Shown here piece after piece: positions 23,386 to 33,976 of a stretch of DNA of 64,000 nucleotides. Origin of the DNA: Sorex araneus (Eukaryota > Chordata > Mammalia > Eulipotyphla > Soricidae). The position numbers were made by a program, and so were the translations under genes. A model generated the notes under the pieces. That model saw only the letters and a program-made list of their open reading frames with translations, searched no databases and was not told the DNA's origin. The first letter of the stretch is position 1. Each line of letters opens with the position of its first letter. The stretch is taken from the NCBI RefSeq assembly GCF_027595985.1, contig NC_073303.1:27537347-27601346 (forward strand). Direction: 5' to 3'.

Positions 23386-24369
23386 CTCTGCAGTCTTAGC
23401 AAGACACCCTTTGCTTCAGGTGGGAAGCTCCCGGAGTGGAACCATGTGACCCTCTCAGATCTCTCCTTAGAGACTCCCCTTTGGACACCCACCCCTCCTG
23501 GAGTTCCTTCAGGCTCCCTAAACAGAGTGAGGTGGATGTCACCATCAGCTGTTTTATGTTTTCCACTTCTCTTGGTTCTTCTCTAGGAAAGAGGAGGTGT
23601 ATTAGACAAGCCTCACGTCATTCCAGCACTGGGCAGCAATTTGCAGATTCTCCTCAAAGCCCGGGCGCCCATCACCTCCTCAGGCCTTGGGGCTCCTGGA
23701 TTTAAGCGCCGGCCTTCTGGCGATCCTCACCTGCATCATTGGAAAGTTTCGTTTCTCAGAAGTTTATTTTTTTATCTGATTTAAGTGTATTCCATCAGCA
23801 CACTGAACTCCCCGCAAGGGCCAGAAAGCGCGTTAGAGATTGCAAACAGGAACAGTGGGATAAGGTCCGAGAGGGAGATGGTTAAACTGTAACGACTGAT
23901 TGCTCCATGGGCTCCCGCTAGAACCCCTTTTTCTCTGTAACATTGCTTGCTTTGCTGCCTTTGCGTGAACTTGCCGGGCACCAGGCTGTAGGCCTGGTGA
24001 GCTAAACACATTTTTGCAAGTGTTCTCGAAAGTGTGCGGGGTACAGGAGGAGCTTTTTACTAATAAAAGACCAGTACTCCTGCTGTGACGCTGCGCTTGC
24101 CTTGTAGGACCGCCCGCCGGCCGGCCGGTGTGCAGAGACTCCTTCAGATTCTGAATTCGGCTCGGGGGTGGGGGTGGGGGCTAACGATTGCGACCCCACA
24201 CCGTGGTGGTCCCCGCCTGCATCTGGCGACTCCCCGACTCCCCTAGGACGGGCCATCACCTGGGTCCCACCCGCGAGCTCGGCCGCGTTAGTGGCGGTAG
24301 AGCTGGGCAAGCTGACCGAGCACAGCAGCGAGGAGTCGCGTGTGACGGTAACGGTGCCGTCTACCTAGA
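23386..24369. other. Unique upstream flank of DAXX
   Basis: No SINE. AGTTTCGTTTCTC at 23745-23757 resembles an interferon-response element, but its GAAA cores are spaced by one base, not two. An AATAAA near 24062, followed by C/T-rich DNA, could mark an old LTR end; not firm. Confidence 0.35.
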
Positions 24370-25390
24370 GGTAACGACACATCTGCCTAGCGCGTGGCGC
24401 TCATCTGTGGACGTGTGGGACCTCACGGCCGGGAGACGCAGGCACCTGGCACAGAAGCAGCTGCCGGGAAGCCGCGAGGAAGGCGGCATCCCCGGGAAGG
24501 GGAGGGGCGGGCGCGGAGGAGCGGCGCGTCCCCGGCAGGGCGGGGGCCACGCCCCTCTCGAGAGACCCCCCCCCCGCCCTCCGCCGGCCCCGGAGAAGCC
24601 CATCCTTCGCGGCCCGGGCCTGACGGCGAGGGGTGGCGCGTCCGTCTCCGCACGCGACTCGCCAGCTGCGGGGCCGGATGCAGGAAGTTTGTGATTGGCG
24701 GAGTCGCGGAAGCACCGGGAGAAAGGAGCTTCCCTGGCGGCACGCCCGGGCCGGGCCCAGGCAGTGCCGTACGACAAAATGGCTGCCCCATGGTAGTCTG
24801 GGACTCTCTGCGGGGATAAGCCCGCCCAACCGGGCGGAGGGAGGGAGGGGGACGCAAACCGCCGGGCCCTGGGGAAAGGGGCCGCTGCCGTCACTTCCGG
24901 CCGCCGGGGTCCGTACGACAACATGGCTGCCGCGGAGGCTCCGGGCGGAAGCGCTCTGACTTCCGGTTCGGAGTCGGCCCGCGGGGGGAGGGAACCGCGG
25001 CAGGAGGCGGAGGAACCATGCGAGGTTCCGAGAACCGCGGCGAGGGTCGTCTCGACAGACCGTTTCTGAGGTGGGGGCCGGGCCGTGCGGGGAGCGGCGC
25101 GGGGGCGGGACCCGGGAGGGCGAGGTACCGGGGAGCCACGGGCGCCGGCTGCGAGCGGCCCGCGGCGGCACCTTCGCGTCTCTGTCTAAAAGGGGAGTGG
25201 GCCGGCCGGGTCCGAACGGGCGGAGGGGACTTGGCGGGAAGCTGCCTCCCCCCGGGCAGGCGGTGGGGCTCGGGTCTGGGGTCCGAGCGCAGTTGGGGGG
25301 CGCCGGGACGGGGCTCGGGGCCGGCCGGAGGTGACAGAGAGAGAATGGGGGGATTCCAGATGGGGTGAGGGGCCGGCGAGCTGCGGTGAA
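24370..25390. promoter_or_regulatory. DAXX: CpG island and promoter of DAXX, noncoding exon 1
   Basis: Very GC- and CpG-rich stretch ending in a probable noncoding first exon whose donor is CTGAG|GTGGGG at 25070/25071. It would splice to an acceptor near 26215-26218, just before the DAXX start. Visible motifs are a reverse CCAAT box (GTGATTGGCGG near 24691), ETS-type ACTTCCGG sites near 24892 and 24959, and two YY1-like AANATGGCTGCC motifs. No TATA box is seen. The transcription start is not determinable from sequence alone. Two long minus-strand open frames here are GC-rich by-products. Confidence 0.7.
24767..24931 (+). promoter_or_regulatory. Duplicated 21-bp YY1-like element in DAXX promoter
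   Basis: The string CCGTACGACA followed by AAATGGCTGCC or ACATGGCTGCC occurs at 24767-24787 and 24911-24931. The copies lie 144 bp apart and differ at one base. ATGGC is the YY1 core; the CCGTACGACA half belongs to no factor I recognise. Confidence 0.6.
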
Positions 25391-26258
25391 ACGGCTCCTG
25401 CCTCATGCCCCAGTCGAGACCCGTCGGAGGGGGGGAAAGTCAAAGGAAAGACTTGTTTGGAGAGACGCCCCCTTTGCTCCGGAGTCTAGGAGTTGGCGTG
25501 ACCCCAAAGAATAGGGTGAGGATGTAGGTTTTGGTGCATTTGAGAAGGGGGGCCACCCTGGCGGTGGTGCCAGGGCTGGGGTGCGGGGGCACTTGCACAC
25601 GGGCCGGGCACAAACCCGAGGCTGCTGGGAGGCGGCCCGGGCTGGAGGAGGCTCCGCCGGGCAGCTGTGACAAAGGCGGGGAATCCGAAACTGGACACTG
25701 CACCGCCCCTCGAGGGGCCCGAGCCGGGCGTGAGGATGCTCAGGGGTTTCGGGTCACAGGGGCCGAGGTGGCACAGCCTGGGGAAGCGCGTGGCACTAGT
25801 GGCTCATGAAGGGGGGGGAGGATCCGAACTGGGGGAGGGGACTTGGCAGGAAGCCGTCCCCAGGAGGGAGTGGCACTCGGGTCCCAAGCACTTGGGAGAA
25901 CCCGGGACCGGGACCGCCTCCAGCTGCCGGAGACGGGGTGGGCTGGGGCTGGGAGAATCAGCTTGGCCCGTGTGAGCCGCGCGGGGAAATGGAAACTAGA
26001 AACAGGATATCACTGGCGGGCGGGGCGGGTGGGTGAGCACTTGAAGTCTTTCTGGTAGTTAGGGGGTCAGAAGTCTGCAAAGGCGGATGGTCCAAGTGGG
26101 AAGAGAGGCGTGGAGGACGCTGTTGGGGCCCCTGCCCCCCTCCAGAAGGCTGGCAAGGGTGTGACGGGAGGGGGCGAGGCTGAGGGGCTCTTGCTGAGGC
26201 CCCAACCCCTTCCAGCAGGAATTCCGAAACCCCCACCACTTCCCTCCGGGGGATTTGA
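25018..26258 (+). other. Putative uORF in DAXX 5' leader (spliced)
   Basis: An ATG at 25018 (context GGAACCATGC, A at -3) opens a frame that runs to the exon 1 donor after 53 nt. With either nearby acceptor (exon 2 from 26216 or 26219) it stays in the same frame and stops at TGA 26256-26258, giving about 30 residues and ending six bases before the DAXX ATG at 26265. It depends on the inferred exon 1 and on transcription starting upstream of 25018. Confidence 0.45.
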
Positions 26259-26264
26259 TCCCCC

Positions 26265-29200
26265 ATGGCCACCGCTAACAGCATCATTGTGCTGGATGAT
26301 GATGATGATGAAGATGAAGCCGCTGCTCAGCCAGGGCCTTCCCACCCACCCCCCAGTTCCACCTCATCCAGGGCTGATGCCTCTGGCTCCTCTCAGCCCC
26401 CGGGGGCTGGGGGAAGCACTAGTTCTGGCGGCAAGAAATGCTACAAGTTGGAGAACAAGAAGCTGTTTGAAGAGGTGAGCGTTAGTGGGGGAAGGTTTCT
26501 TGACACTGGGCGGGGGGAGGCAGACACCACCGGCTCTTGGTCCTTTCTTCCCCACTAACCCCTCACCTTCTTTCTCTCGCCCCTTGCCCTTGTGTCTTCC
26601 TCCGGCCCCCCTCCCCCTCTCCCTCCGTTACTTCTCCGATTCCGCCAGTTCCTTGCACTGTGTAAGACGCAGACAGCGGACCACCCTGAGGTGGTCCCGT
26701 TCCTCTCTGAGCGGCAGCATCGGGCCCACCCTCTGTTCTTGGCCTCGGCGGAGTTCTGCAACGTCCTCACTCGGGTTCTGTCTCGGGCCCGGAACCAGCC
26801 AGCTAAGCTTTACGTCTACATTAACGAGCTCTGCACTGTTCTTAAGGCCAACTCTGCCAAAAAAAAGCTGAACCTGGCCCCGGCCGCCACCGCCGCTGGT
26901 GAACCCTCTGGGAGTAACCCCCTCCCAAACCCTTCCTCGGACGCTGCCCCCAGTGCCGCTGCCTCTGAGGTGCCAAGGACCCGCGGTTCCCGGCGGCAGA
27001 TCCAGCGCCTGGAGCAGCTGCTGGCGCTGTACGTGGCTGAGATCCGGCGGCTGCAGGAGAAGGAGCTGGACCTCACCGAGCTAAACGACCCGGACTCCAC
27101 GTACATGCAGGAGTCCAGGCTGAAGCGGAAGCTGATCCGCCTTTTTGGACGACTGTGTGAGCTGAAGGAGTGTTCGTCACTCACGGGCCGCGTCATCGAG
27201 CAGCGCATCCCCTACCGGGGGACCCGCTACCCCGAGGTCAACCGGCGCATCGAGCGGCTCATCAACAAACCGGGGCTCGATACCTTCCCTGACTATGGAG
27301 ATGTCCTTCGGGCAGTGGAGAAGGCAGCGACCCGCCACAGCCTGGGCCTCCCTCGACAGCAGCTCCAGCTCATGGCCCAGGATGCCTTCCGAGATGTGGG
27401 CGTCCGGTTGCAAGAGCGACGCCACCTGGATCTCATCTACAACTTCGGCTGTCACCTCACGGATGAATATAGGCCAGGTCGGGACTGGTTGAGGGGCCCA
27501 TCACTGACTGTGACAGACAGGTCAGGTCTCTGGTAGGCTGAGTGTTTTGACTTCTTATCTTCCCATCTAGGCATTGACCCTGCACTTTCAGATCCTGGCC
27601 TAGCCCGGCGCCTGAGGGAAAACAGGAGCTTGGCCATGAGCCGGCTGGATGAGATCATCACCAAATACGCGATGATGCAAGACCAGAGTGAGGAGGGCGA
27701 GAGACAGAGGAGGAGAGCCCGGCTCCCCCAGGCTTCCTCTTCCCACTCCGTAGACCCCTCTGGGACGTCCTTGGAATCTGGTGAGGTATGGAGGGTTAGA
27801 TCCTTTTGCCAGACGTGGTCCTCCTGCGCTGGCCTCCAGGGCGCCCGGGGGGTCTGATGGGGCAGTGTAGAAGGAATGCAAGAGTGGATTCCTCTGGGGC
27901 AACGGATTCCTTCGAGAAACTCCTTTGTAATTGCAGGGTCCTAGTGGGATGGCGGCCCAGGAGTGTCTTAACACCTCCAAGGCCGAGACAGAGGATGAAG
28001 ATGATGAGGAGAGTGAGGAAGAAGAAGAGGATGATGAGGAAGAGGAGGAGGTCACAGATTCTGACGAGGATGAGGATCTGGAACAGATACGGGAAGGTCT
28101 GGGGGACGCTGAAGAGGAGGAGGAGGAGGAAGCAGGTAGGTCAAGGAAACGGTCCCCTCACATCAGTTTCCTCTGCTCTGTTGGCAGGAGCCACCTGGGT
28201 GCTTTCACTTCCTCCTCTTGACTCTTGGTCCCCCCAGCTTTCCCCTGGTTCTCAGGCCGCCCTTCCCCTCTTTTCCAGGTCAGGATGGAGACAAGAGCCC
28301 CATGTCGCCGCCACAGGTCTTCACCAAAGTCAAACTGGAACAGAGCACGGGAATCAGGGAGTCGTCGGGGGAACTGCAAGATAAAGAACTCCGAGTGTCG
28401 CCGTCCTCCCTGTCAGGAAAGCCCCCGGCCCTCTCCAGCCTAGATGCCGAAAGCAATGGCGAGCACCTGGAGGAGCAGCCCCTGGCAGAGGAGAGCCCCA
28501 TGTCCCAGATCTTTGAGCTGGAGATTGAAGCCTTGCCCCTGGATGCCACCCCATCCCCCGAAGAGAGGGACATTTCCTCTTCCAGGAAACAACCCGATGA
28601 GCCCCTCACCACTGTCGTGGAGAACGGAGCCGCTCTGGTCACCTCCACTTCCTTTAATGGAGGTGTCTCTCACACCTGGCGAGATTCCAGCCCCCCCTGC
28701 AAAAAGTCTCGAAAGGAGAAGCAGACAGAAGCAGGGTCCTTAGAAAACAGGTAGCGACATCAAGGAGGGATTAGAGGGAGCCCGATTGCGGGTGGGAGCC
28801 AGGCCCGGCAGTCCTTAGTGTCCAGGCAGTGCTGGGCACTGAACCCAGAGGCCGACACTGAGCATACTGCCATGCTCTCCACTCGAGCTCTGGCGAGGCC
28901 CGCCCTCCGCACCCTGCAGGGAGCTTTCTGTACGTTTCGGCGGGAAGAGGAGCGTGGGGCCACACCTGGTGGTGCTTGGGAACTACTCCAGGCTCTGTGC
29001 CGGGGATGGCTTCTGGCAGTGCTCAGGGACTGCAGTGGGCCTTGTGCAGGACAGCTTCTAACCCCTGACCTATTGCCCAAGCCCCGAAGGGCGCCCTGCA
29101 TGCACGGAGAAACGGAATCTGCGGGGAGAGATTGCACAGACCTCAGTCCAGCCCTCAGCGCTCCAAGCCCCCCTTTCTGCTGTTTCTGTCCCTAGGTACA

Positions 29201-29658
29201 TGGAGAGGCAGAGCCCGGTGCGTGAGAAGAACGGGAAGATGCGTGTCCTTGCCAACCCTCCTTCCCCCGTGGTTTCTCTGGCCCGGGCTGCCGATTCCTC
29301 CACGCGGGTGGACTCTCCTAGCCATGCCCTCGTGACCAGCTCCCTCTGCAGCCCATCCCCAGCCCGGTTCCCCCCAAACCCCCTGCCACAGCCCACCCGG
29401 CCTGGTACTTGCAAGGTAAGAGGGGGATGCTGTTTTTCTTCTGACCTGCTTTCTCTCCTTCCTTCTTCCATCAGAATAGTGCATCCAACTACATCCTCTC
29501 CCCCCACCCCGTACCCCTTCCCTTATTTAACCTTTGGGGAGCCCTTCCCCCTCCCGTTTCATTGCAGACCTCTCTCTTGAATCTTTTCTCCCTGGCAGAT
29601 GAGCGTGGCCACACAGTGCGATCCCGAAGAGATCATCGTGCTCTCAGACTCGGACTAG
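26265..29658 (+). CDS. DAXX: Death domain-associated protein DAXX (H3.3 chaperone)
   Basis: Seven coding exons: 26265-26474, 26649-27477, 27571-27785, 27937-28135, 28279-28750, 29196-29415, 29599-29658. They join in phase to 734 residues (human 740 from memory). The N-terminus has the SUMO-interacting motif IIVL followed by DDDDDEDE. The helical bundle begins near residue 60 (KCYKLENKKLFEE). The histone-binding region (about 180-390) contains RQIQRLEQLLALYVAEIRRL and RLIEQ-type helices, with RIPYRGTRYPEVNRR well kept. A long Glu/Asp tract follows (about 430-485), then a Ser/Pro-rich tail ending in a second SUMO-interacting motif, IIVLSDSD. DAXX deposits H3.3 with ATRX and acts in PML bodies. 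The start is set by the conserved MATANSIIVLDDD; its Kozak context is weak (C at -3). A degenerate SINE lies in the intron before the sixth coding exon. Confidence 0.96.
28955..29085 (-). mobile_element. Degenerate SINE in DAXX intron
   Basis: Diverged minus copy (CACACCTGGTGGTGCTTGGG ... CCCAAGCCCC). It is the only SINE remnant I see between 24 and 34.9 kb; an even weaker head-like stretch precedes it at 28815-28905. Confidence 0.6.
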
Positions 29659-29798
29659 CCGCCTCCAGAATGTCCGGGGATAGTATTCGCCTCACACCCT
29701 TCTCCAGAGTGTCTGGGGATAGTATTCGAAGGCTGGTGGGCAGCCAAGGACTGAGGAAGGGATGGACTGAGCAAAGCCCTCACGGCCGTGTTTCTTTA

Positions 29799-29831
29799 AA
29801 TAAAGATGCATTTTACACAAATACCAATAAA
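29799..29831 (+). terminator. DAXX polyadenylation signals
   Basis: Two AATAAA hexamers, 29799-29804 and 29826-29831, lie 140-173 bases after the DAXX stop. The short 3' UTR is complete. The ZBTB22 promoter begins within about 200 bp. Confidence 0.75.
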
Positions 29832-29999
29832 ATTCTTTTCTTACTGTATGTATACTGACTTCCTTGTCCTGTGCGCACGGAACAGCATCTGCTGCCCCCC
29901 CTCCCCGGGCCAGGGTTGGCGGGCCCCGGGCCCCGCGCCGCCTCTCCCGGCGGCTCCCGCACGCTCTGCCCCTCGCGAGCCTTGTACTTTCCCTCTTGG

Positions 30000-30500
30000 A
30001 GCGGCCGGGCTGGAAAGGCCAATCAGGGCCCGCTCGGGGTCACTCGGCCAATCGGGGCCTGGAGGGAGGGGGTGGGGCTTCGGGAGGACTGTCAGCCGGA
30101 GACGCGGCCGGCGCGCTAATGGCTGCGGCTCGGGGGCGGAATCTGAACTGCCAAGGCCCGGACGCGTCGCCAATGGGAAGAGGCAGGCGAACGAAATTAA
30201 AGGGGAGTGAGCGCTTCGGCCGAACCAAGACCTGAATCTTCAGCGGCGGAAGAGACCTGGTATCTTTAAGGTGGAGTGAGGCGAATGTGTTTTAAAGGAG
30301 AAGTGGCTGCGTCGGCCGAGTATTGCCCAGCGGCTCGGGCGGGGTGTCTGCCTATGCCTTTAAAGCCGGAGGGGCGGGAGGCGGAGCGGAGGCGGAGGGC
30401 GGAGGGAGTCGGCGCAAGATGGCGGCGGGAGGGGCCCAGGCTGCGGCTCTGGCCGCCGAGTGAGGGGCGGGGGGGGGCCCGGGGGCGCGCGGCCGGTAAG
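30000..30500 (+). promoter_or_regulatory. ZBTB22: ZBTB22 promoter, CCAAT boxes, noncoding exon 1
   Basis: CpG island with three CCAAT boxes at about 30019, 30048 and 30170; the first two, 29 bp apart, suggest NF-Y. Four T/A-rich TTAAAGG-like motifs follow at about 30198, 30267, 30293 and 30358. A perfect YY1-type CAAGATGGCGGC lies at 30416-30427. A noncoding exon probably ends at GGCCG|GTAAGC (30495/30496) and splices to 31092. The ATG inside the YY1 motif opens a 14-codon uORF (30419-30463) if transcription starts upstream of it. Confidence 0.6.
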
Positions 30501-31160
30501 CGGGGACGCGCGGGGTTGGGGGGCACCTTCCGGGTGGGAGAGGAGGTCGAAGTGGCTCCTGGGGCGGAGCAGAGGGGGCGGGGTTGATGGGGGCGGGGGT
30601 AGACAAGGGGCGGAGCCGAAAGGGCCACGGGGGCGGGGCTACAGAGTCGCAGGGGGTGGAGGGGCGTGGCCGGCGAAAGAGCGGGATTTGGGGCTTGGGG
30701 GGGAAAATGCATAGCATAGCCTTAAGGGAAATGGGGAGAGAGATGGTTTTCCGTGGCGGAACAGACTTTACCTCCCCAAAGAAAGGATTGCAGAAGGTGG
30801 ATTTGGGAAAATCAGTTGCTCAGGAAAATAGAAAGTTCTAAGAGGGGGCGTGCCACTCCTCAAGAACATCTATATTTCTGACTTCTAAGTAAAGAGCGTT
30901 GCTTGTGCAGTTGTTTGATGGCTGTGACCGTATTAAATTCAGTTTAGGTGTCAGATGGGTAGAAGTGGATTATGGACTTCACAGTGATGTGGAGTTACTC
31001 AGGTAATGATGGGTATGACCATGTTTTTAATCCACAAAGAACTGTGTTTACGAGATATTCTTCTTGTTCTCTCTCTCTTTTTTCTCCCCAGAGACCCCCC
31101 CGGCCGCCCTCTTCCATCCCTTGTACTTGTGGCTGGGGGGGTACCCCCTCCCTCCAGGCC

Positions 31161-33077
31161 ATGGAGCCCTCTGCTCTGTCCCCTGGTGGGGCAGCACTTC
31201 CCCTGCCTCTGTCGCTGGCTCCTCCTCCACTGCCCTTGCCTGCAGCTGCCGTGGTCCACGTGTCCTTTCCCGAGGTGACCAGTGCCCTCCTGGAGTCCCT
31301 CAATCAGCAGCGGCTGCAGGGCCAGCTCTGCGATGTGTCCATCCGAGTCCAGGGCCGGGAATTCAGGGCTCATCGTGCTGTCCTGGCTGCTTCCTCCCCT
31401 TACTTCCATGACCAGGTCCTGCTCAAGGGCATGACCTCCATCTCTCTGCCCAGCGTCATGGACCCGGGCGCCTTCGAGACTGTCCTGGCTTCAGCTTACA
31501 CCGGCCGTCTCAGCATGGCCACGGCGGACATTGTCAACTTCCTCACCGTGGGGTCTGTGCTCCAGATGTGGCACATTGTGGACAAGTGCACTGAACTCCT
31601 CCGTGAAGGCCGGGCCTCGGCCACTGCCACCATCACCACTGCTGCAGCCACCTCGGTCACGGTCCCCGGTGCTGGGGCCCCGTCAGCAAGTGGCGCCACT
31701 GCCACCATGGGCTCTCTGCGCTCCCATGCCTCCAGCCGGGCCAGTGAGAACCAGTCCCCCAGCAGCAGCAACTACTTCAGTCCCCGGGAGTCCGCCGACT
31801 TCTCCTCTTCCTCCCAAGAGGCGCTCACGGCGTCAGCAGTGGGCAGTGGGGAGCGCCGAGGGAGTGGCCCTGTTTTCCCAGCCCCTGTGGTCGGCAGCGG
31901 GGGGGCTACCTCTGGGAAGTTGCTGCTGGAGGCCGACGAGCTGTGTGATGACGGTGGGGACGGACGGGGTGCCGTGGTCCCTGGGTCTGGCCTCCGACGA
32001 CCCACTTACGCACCCCCCAGCATCATGCCACAGAAACACTGGGTTTACGTGAAGCGGGGTGGGAGCTGCCCAGCACCAGCGCCCCTAGCCCCCCAAGACC
32101 CAGATCTGGAAGAGGAGGAGGAGGAGGAAGACTTGGTACTGACCTGTGAGGATGATGAAGATGAAGAGCTAGGGGGTGGCTCCAGGGTTCCGGCCGGGGG
32201 AGCACCCGAGGCCACCCTCAGCATCAGTGATGTCCGGACGCTGACGGAGCCTCCAGACAAGGGAGAAGAGCAAGTCAATTTCTGTGAGTCTTCCAACGAC
32301 TTTGGCCCCTATGAGGGTGGGGGTCCTGGGCCAGGCCTCGATGACCCAGGAGGGCCCACCCCTTCCTCATATGGCCCCTCCCACCCTCCTCGGCCCCTGC
32401 TCCCACTGGACATGCAGGGCAATCAGATCCTGGTCTTCCCATCCTCCTCTTCCTCCTCCTCGTCCTCCTCCTCACAGGCTCCAGGCCAGCCGCCGGGCAA
32501 CCAAGCTGAACACGGGGCGGTGACCCTGGGGGCCTCCCCGGCTGCGGGGCTGGGGGTGCCAGGTGGTGGGACCCCTGTGGCCACAGGCACTGGGGATGGG
32601 AATAAGATCTTTCTGTGCCACTGTGGAAAGGCCTTCTCCCACAAGAGCATGCGCGACCGCCACGTGAACATGCACCTCAACCTGCGGCCCTTTGACTGCC
32701 CCGTGTGCAACAAGAAGTTCAAGATGAAGCACCACCTGACCGAGCACATGAAGACGCACACGGGCCTCAAGCCCTACGAGTGCGGCGTGTGCGCCAAGAA
32801 GTTCATGTGGCGTGACAGCTTCATGCGCCACCGGGGACACTGTGAGCGGCGGCACCGGCTGGGCAGCGCGGGACCCGGAGCGGGCCCGGGCCCGGGGCCA
32901 GGTTCGGGCGCCCCCGCCGGACCCGCCTTGCCGCCCAAGAGAGAGTCCCCGGGGGCCAGCGCGGGCAGCAGCGAGGAGAACAGTGTGGCCACGCCCCCCG
33001 CGGGCCGCCGCGCCTGGTCCCCGCCCAGCGTCCCCAAGGTGGAGATGGGCTTCAGTGGGGGCGGAGGAGCCAACTGA
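31161..33077 (+). CDS. ZBTB22: Zinc finger and BTB domain protein 22
   Basis: The whole coding sequence is in one exon, 638 residues (human 634 from memory), starting MEPSALSPGGAALPLPLSL. The open frame extends upstream to 30972, but a polypyrimidine tract and CCCCAG at 31086-31091 mark an acceptor, so translation starts at 31161. The BTB/POZ domain spans about residues 36-145 (LCDVSIRVQGREFRAHRAVL). A Ser/Thr/Gly-rich linker, an acidic block near 313-336 ([12 protein letters not shown]) and a serine run near 430 follow. Three C2H2 fingers span about 484-565 (CHCGKAFSHKSM, CPVCNKKFKMKHHL, CGVCAKKFMWRDSF). The tail is Gly/Pro-rich and ends GGGGAN. The family comprises nuclear DNA-binding regulators that dimerise by BTB; targets cannot be read from sequence. 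Confidence 0.96.
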   Translation: MEPSALSPGGAALPLPLSLAPPPLPLPAAAVVHVSFPEVTSALLESLNQQRLQGQLCDVSIRVQGREFRAHRAVLAASSPYFHDQVLLKGMTSISLPSVMDPGAFETVLASAYTGRLSMATADIVNFLTVGSVLQMWHIVDKCTELLREGRASATATITTAAATSVTVPGAGAPSASGATATMGSLRSHASSRASENQSPSSSNYFSPRESADFSSSSQEALTASAVGSGERRGSGPVFPAPVVGSGGATSGKLLLEADELCDDGGDGRGAVVPGSGLRRPTYAPPSIMPQKHWVYVKRGGSCPAPAPLAPQDPDLEEEEEEEDLVLTCEDDEDEELGGGSRVPAGGAPEATLSISDVRTLTEPPDKGEEQVNFCESSNDFGPYEGGGPGPGLDDPGGPTPSSYGPSHPPRPLLPLDMQGNQILVFPSSSSSSSSSSSQAPGQPPGNQAEHGAVTLGASPAAGLGVPGGGTPVATGTGDGNKIFLCHCGKAFSHKSMRDRHVNMHLNLRPFDCPVCNKKFKMKHHLTEHMKTHTGLKPYECGVCAKKFMWRDSFMRHRGHCERRHRLGSAGPGAGPGPGPGSGAPAGPALPPKRESPGASAGSSEENSVATPPAGRRAWSPPSVPKVEMGFSGGGGAN

Positions 33078-33651
33078 GGAAGGGGCGCTTTCAGGGAAGC
33101 GGGATCAGGGGGCGCGAGCCAGGGGCGCGGTGGCCCCGTGACCTCCCAGCACACTCACTGTCTTCCTTATCTCTGTGGACTTGTATATATTCCGGACGGG
33201 GACCTCGGTGGCATCGGCGGCCGCACCCCCGGAACTCCTCGGCCCCTCCCTCCCGGGAACGACCCCCTGGGACGACGCCCGCCCTCCCCTCCCACGGGTG
33301 CCCGGAGACCCTCGATCCGGAGACCCTCGATCCGGAACGGGGCGTCGGGGAAATGGGGGGAGGGCGTGGGGGTCTATGGAGCAACCAAACGCGCCAGGGT
33401 CAAGGGCCAGGCGGTTTTGGTGTCCGTGATGTCTGTGTTCGTGGTGTTGTGGGGGCCAGGCCTGTGTCCCCGCCCGTGTCCTAGACCCCCCCACCCCGCC
33501 CTTCCCATAGGCCTTTATTCCCACCCTCCTCCCCCCACCCGTCCTCGGGGCCTCACAACTGGATTCTCTACGGGGAGGGCTTGGAGATGCGGGAGTACGT
33601 CCTTAGGAGTACAAGGTTTTTATTTTAAATCTTATTTTTTTTAAAACGGTG

Positions 33652-33657
33652 ATTAAA
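33652..33657 (+). terminator. ZBTB22 polyadenylation signal (ATTAAA)
   Basis: ATTAAA in an A/T-rich block about 575 bases after the ZBTB22 stop, and only about 320 bases before the TAPBP ATG. Confidence 0.6.
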
Positions 33658-33893
33658 AAAATATTTATTGGTCATTTCACTTGGCTTTTCTCTAGCCCCT
33701 GTGTGTTGGCCGGGGAGACGGAAGAGGTGGGCCGGGCGGCGGTGGGGAAGGGCGCCCGGGCGGGGCGGGCAGCGGGGCTGGCAGCGGGGCGGGCTGGGCG
33801 TGACCAGAGCGTGACCAGAGCGCGGGGCCTCGCCGGGCCCCTGACCCGCCCCGGGATCGCACCTGCCCGCGCCGCGCCCTCGGCTCCCGCGCG

Positions 33894-33937
33894 GGGGATT
33901 TCCTGGACACCTCCTCCGGGGAAGTGAAAGCGAAAGG
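33894..33937 (+). promoter_or_regulatory. TAPBP: TAPBP promoter: NF-kB site and ISRE
   Basis: GGGGATTTCC at 33894-33903 is a perfect NF-kB (GGGRNWYYCC) site. AGTGAAAGCGAAAGG at 33923-33937 is a perfect interferon-response element (GAAANNGAAA), overlapped by an ETS/IRF composite (GGAAGTGAAA). The pair lies 40-80 bases before the tapasin ATG in a CpG-rich, TATA-less promoter. The order matches the enhancer A/ISRE arrangement of MHC class I promoters (known biology), which implies interferon and TNF induction. Confidence 0.85.
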
Positions 33938-33976
33938 GGCCCAGACCGCGGGGCTCCGGGACCCGAGATCGCCGCC

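Noticed and set aside
1-24000. KIFC1 or a pseudogene of it, expected near SMIM40
   Set aside because: No kinesin motor motifs seen in any frame; it probably lies left of the window.
24401-25171. 256-codon minus-strand frame in the DAXX CpG island
   Set aside because: Same composition artefact; no conserved features.
30972-31160. N-terminal extension of ZBTB22
   Set aside because: Crosses a clear polypyrimidine tract and acceptor at 31091, and the added residues look like translated intron. The conserved start is 31161.
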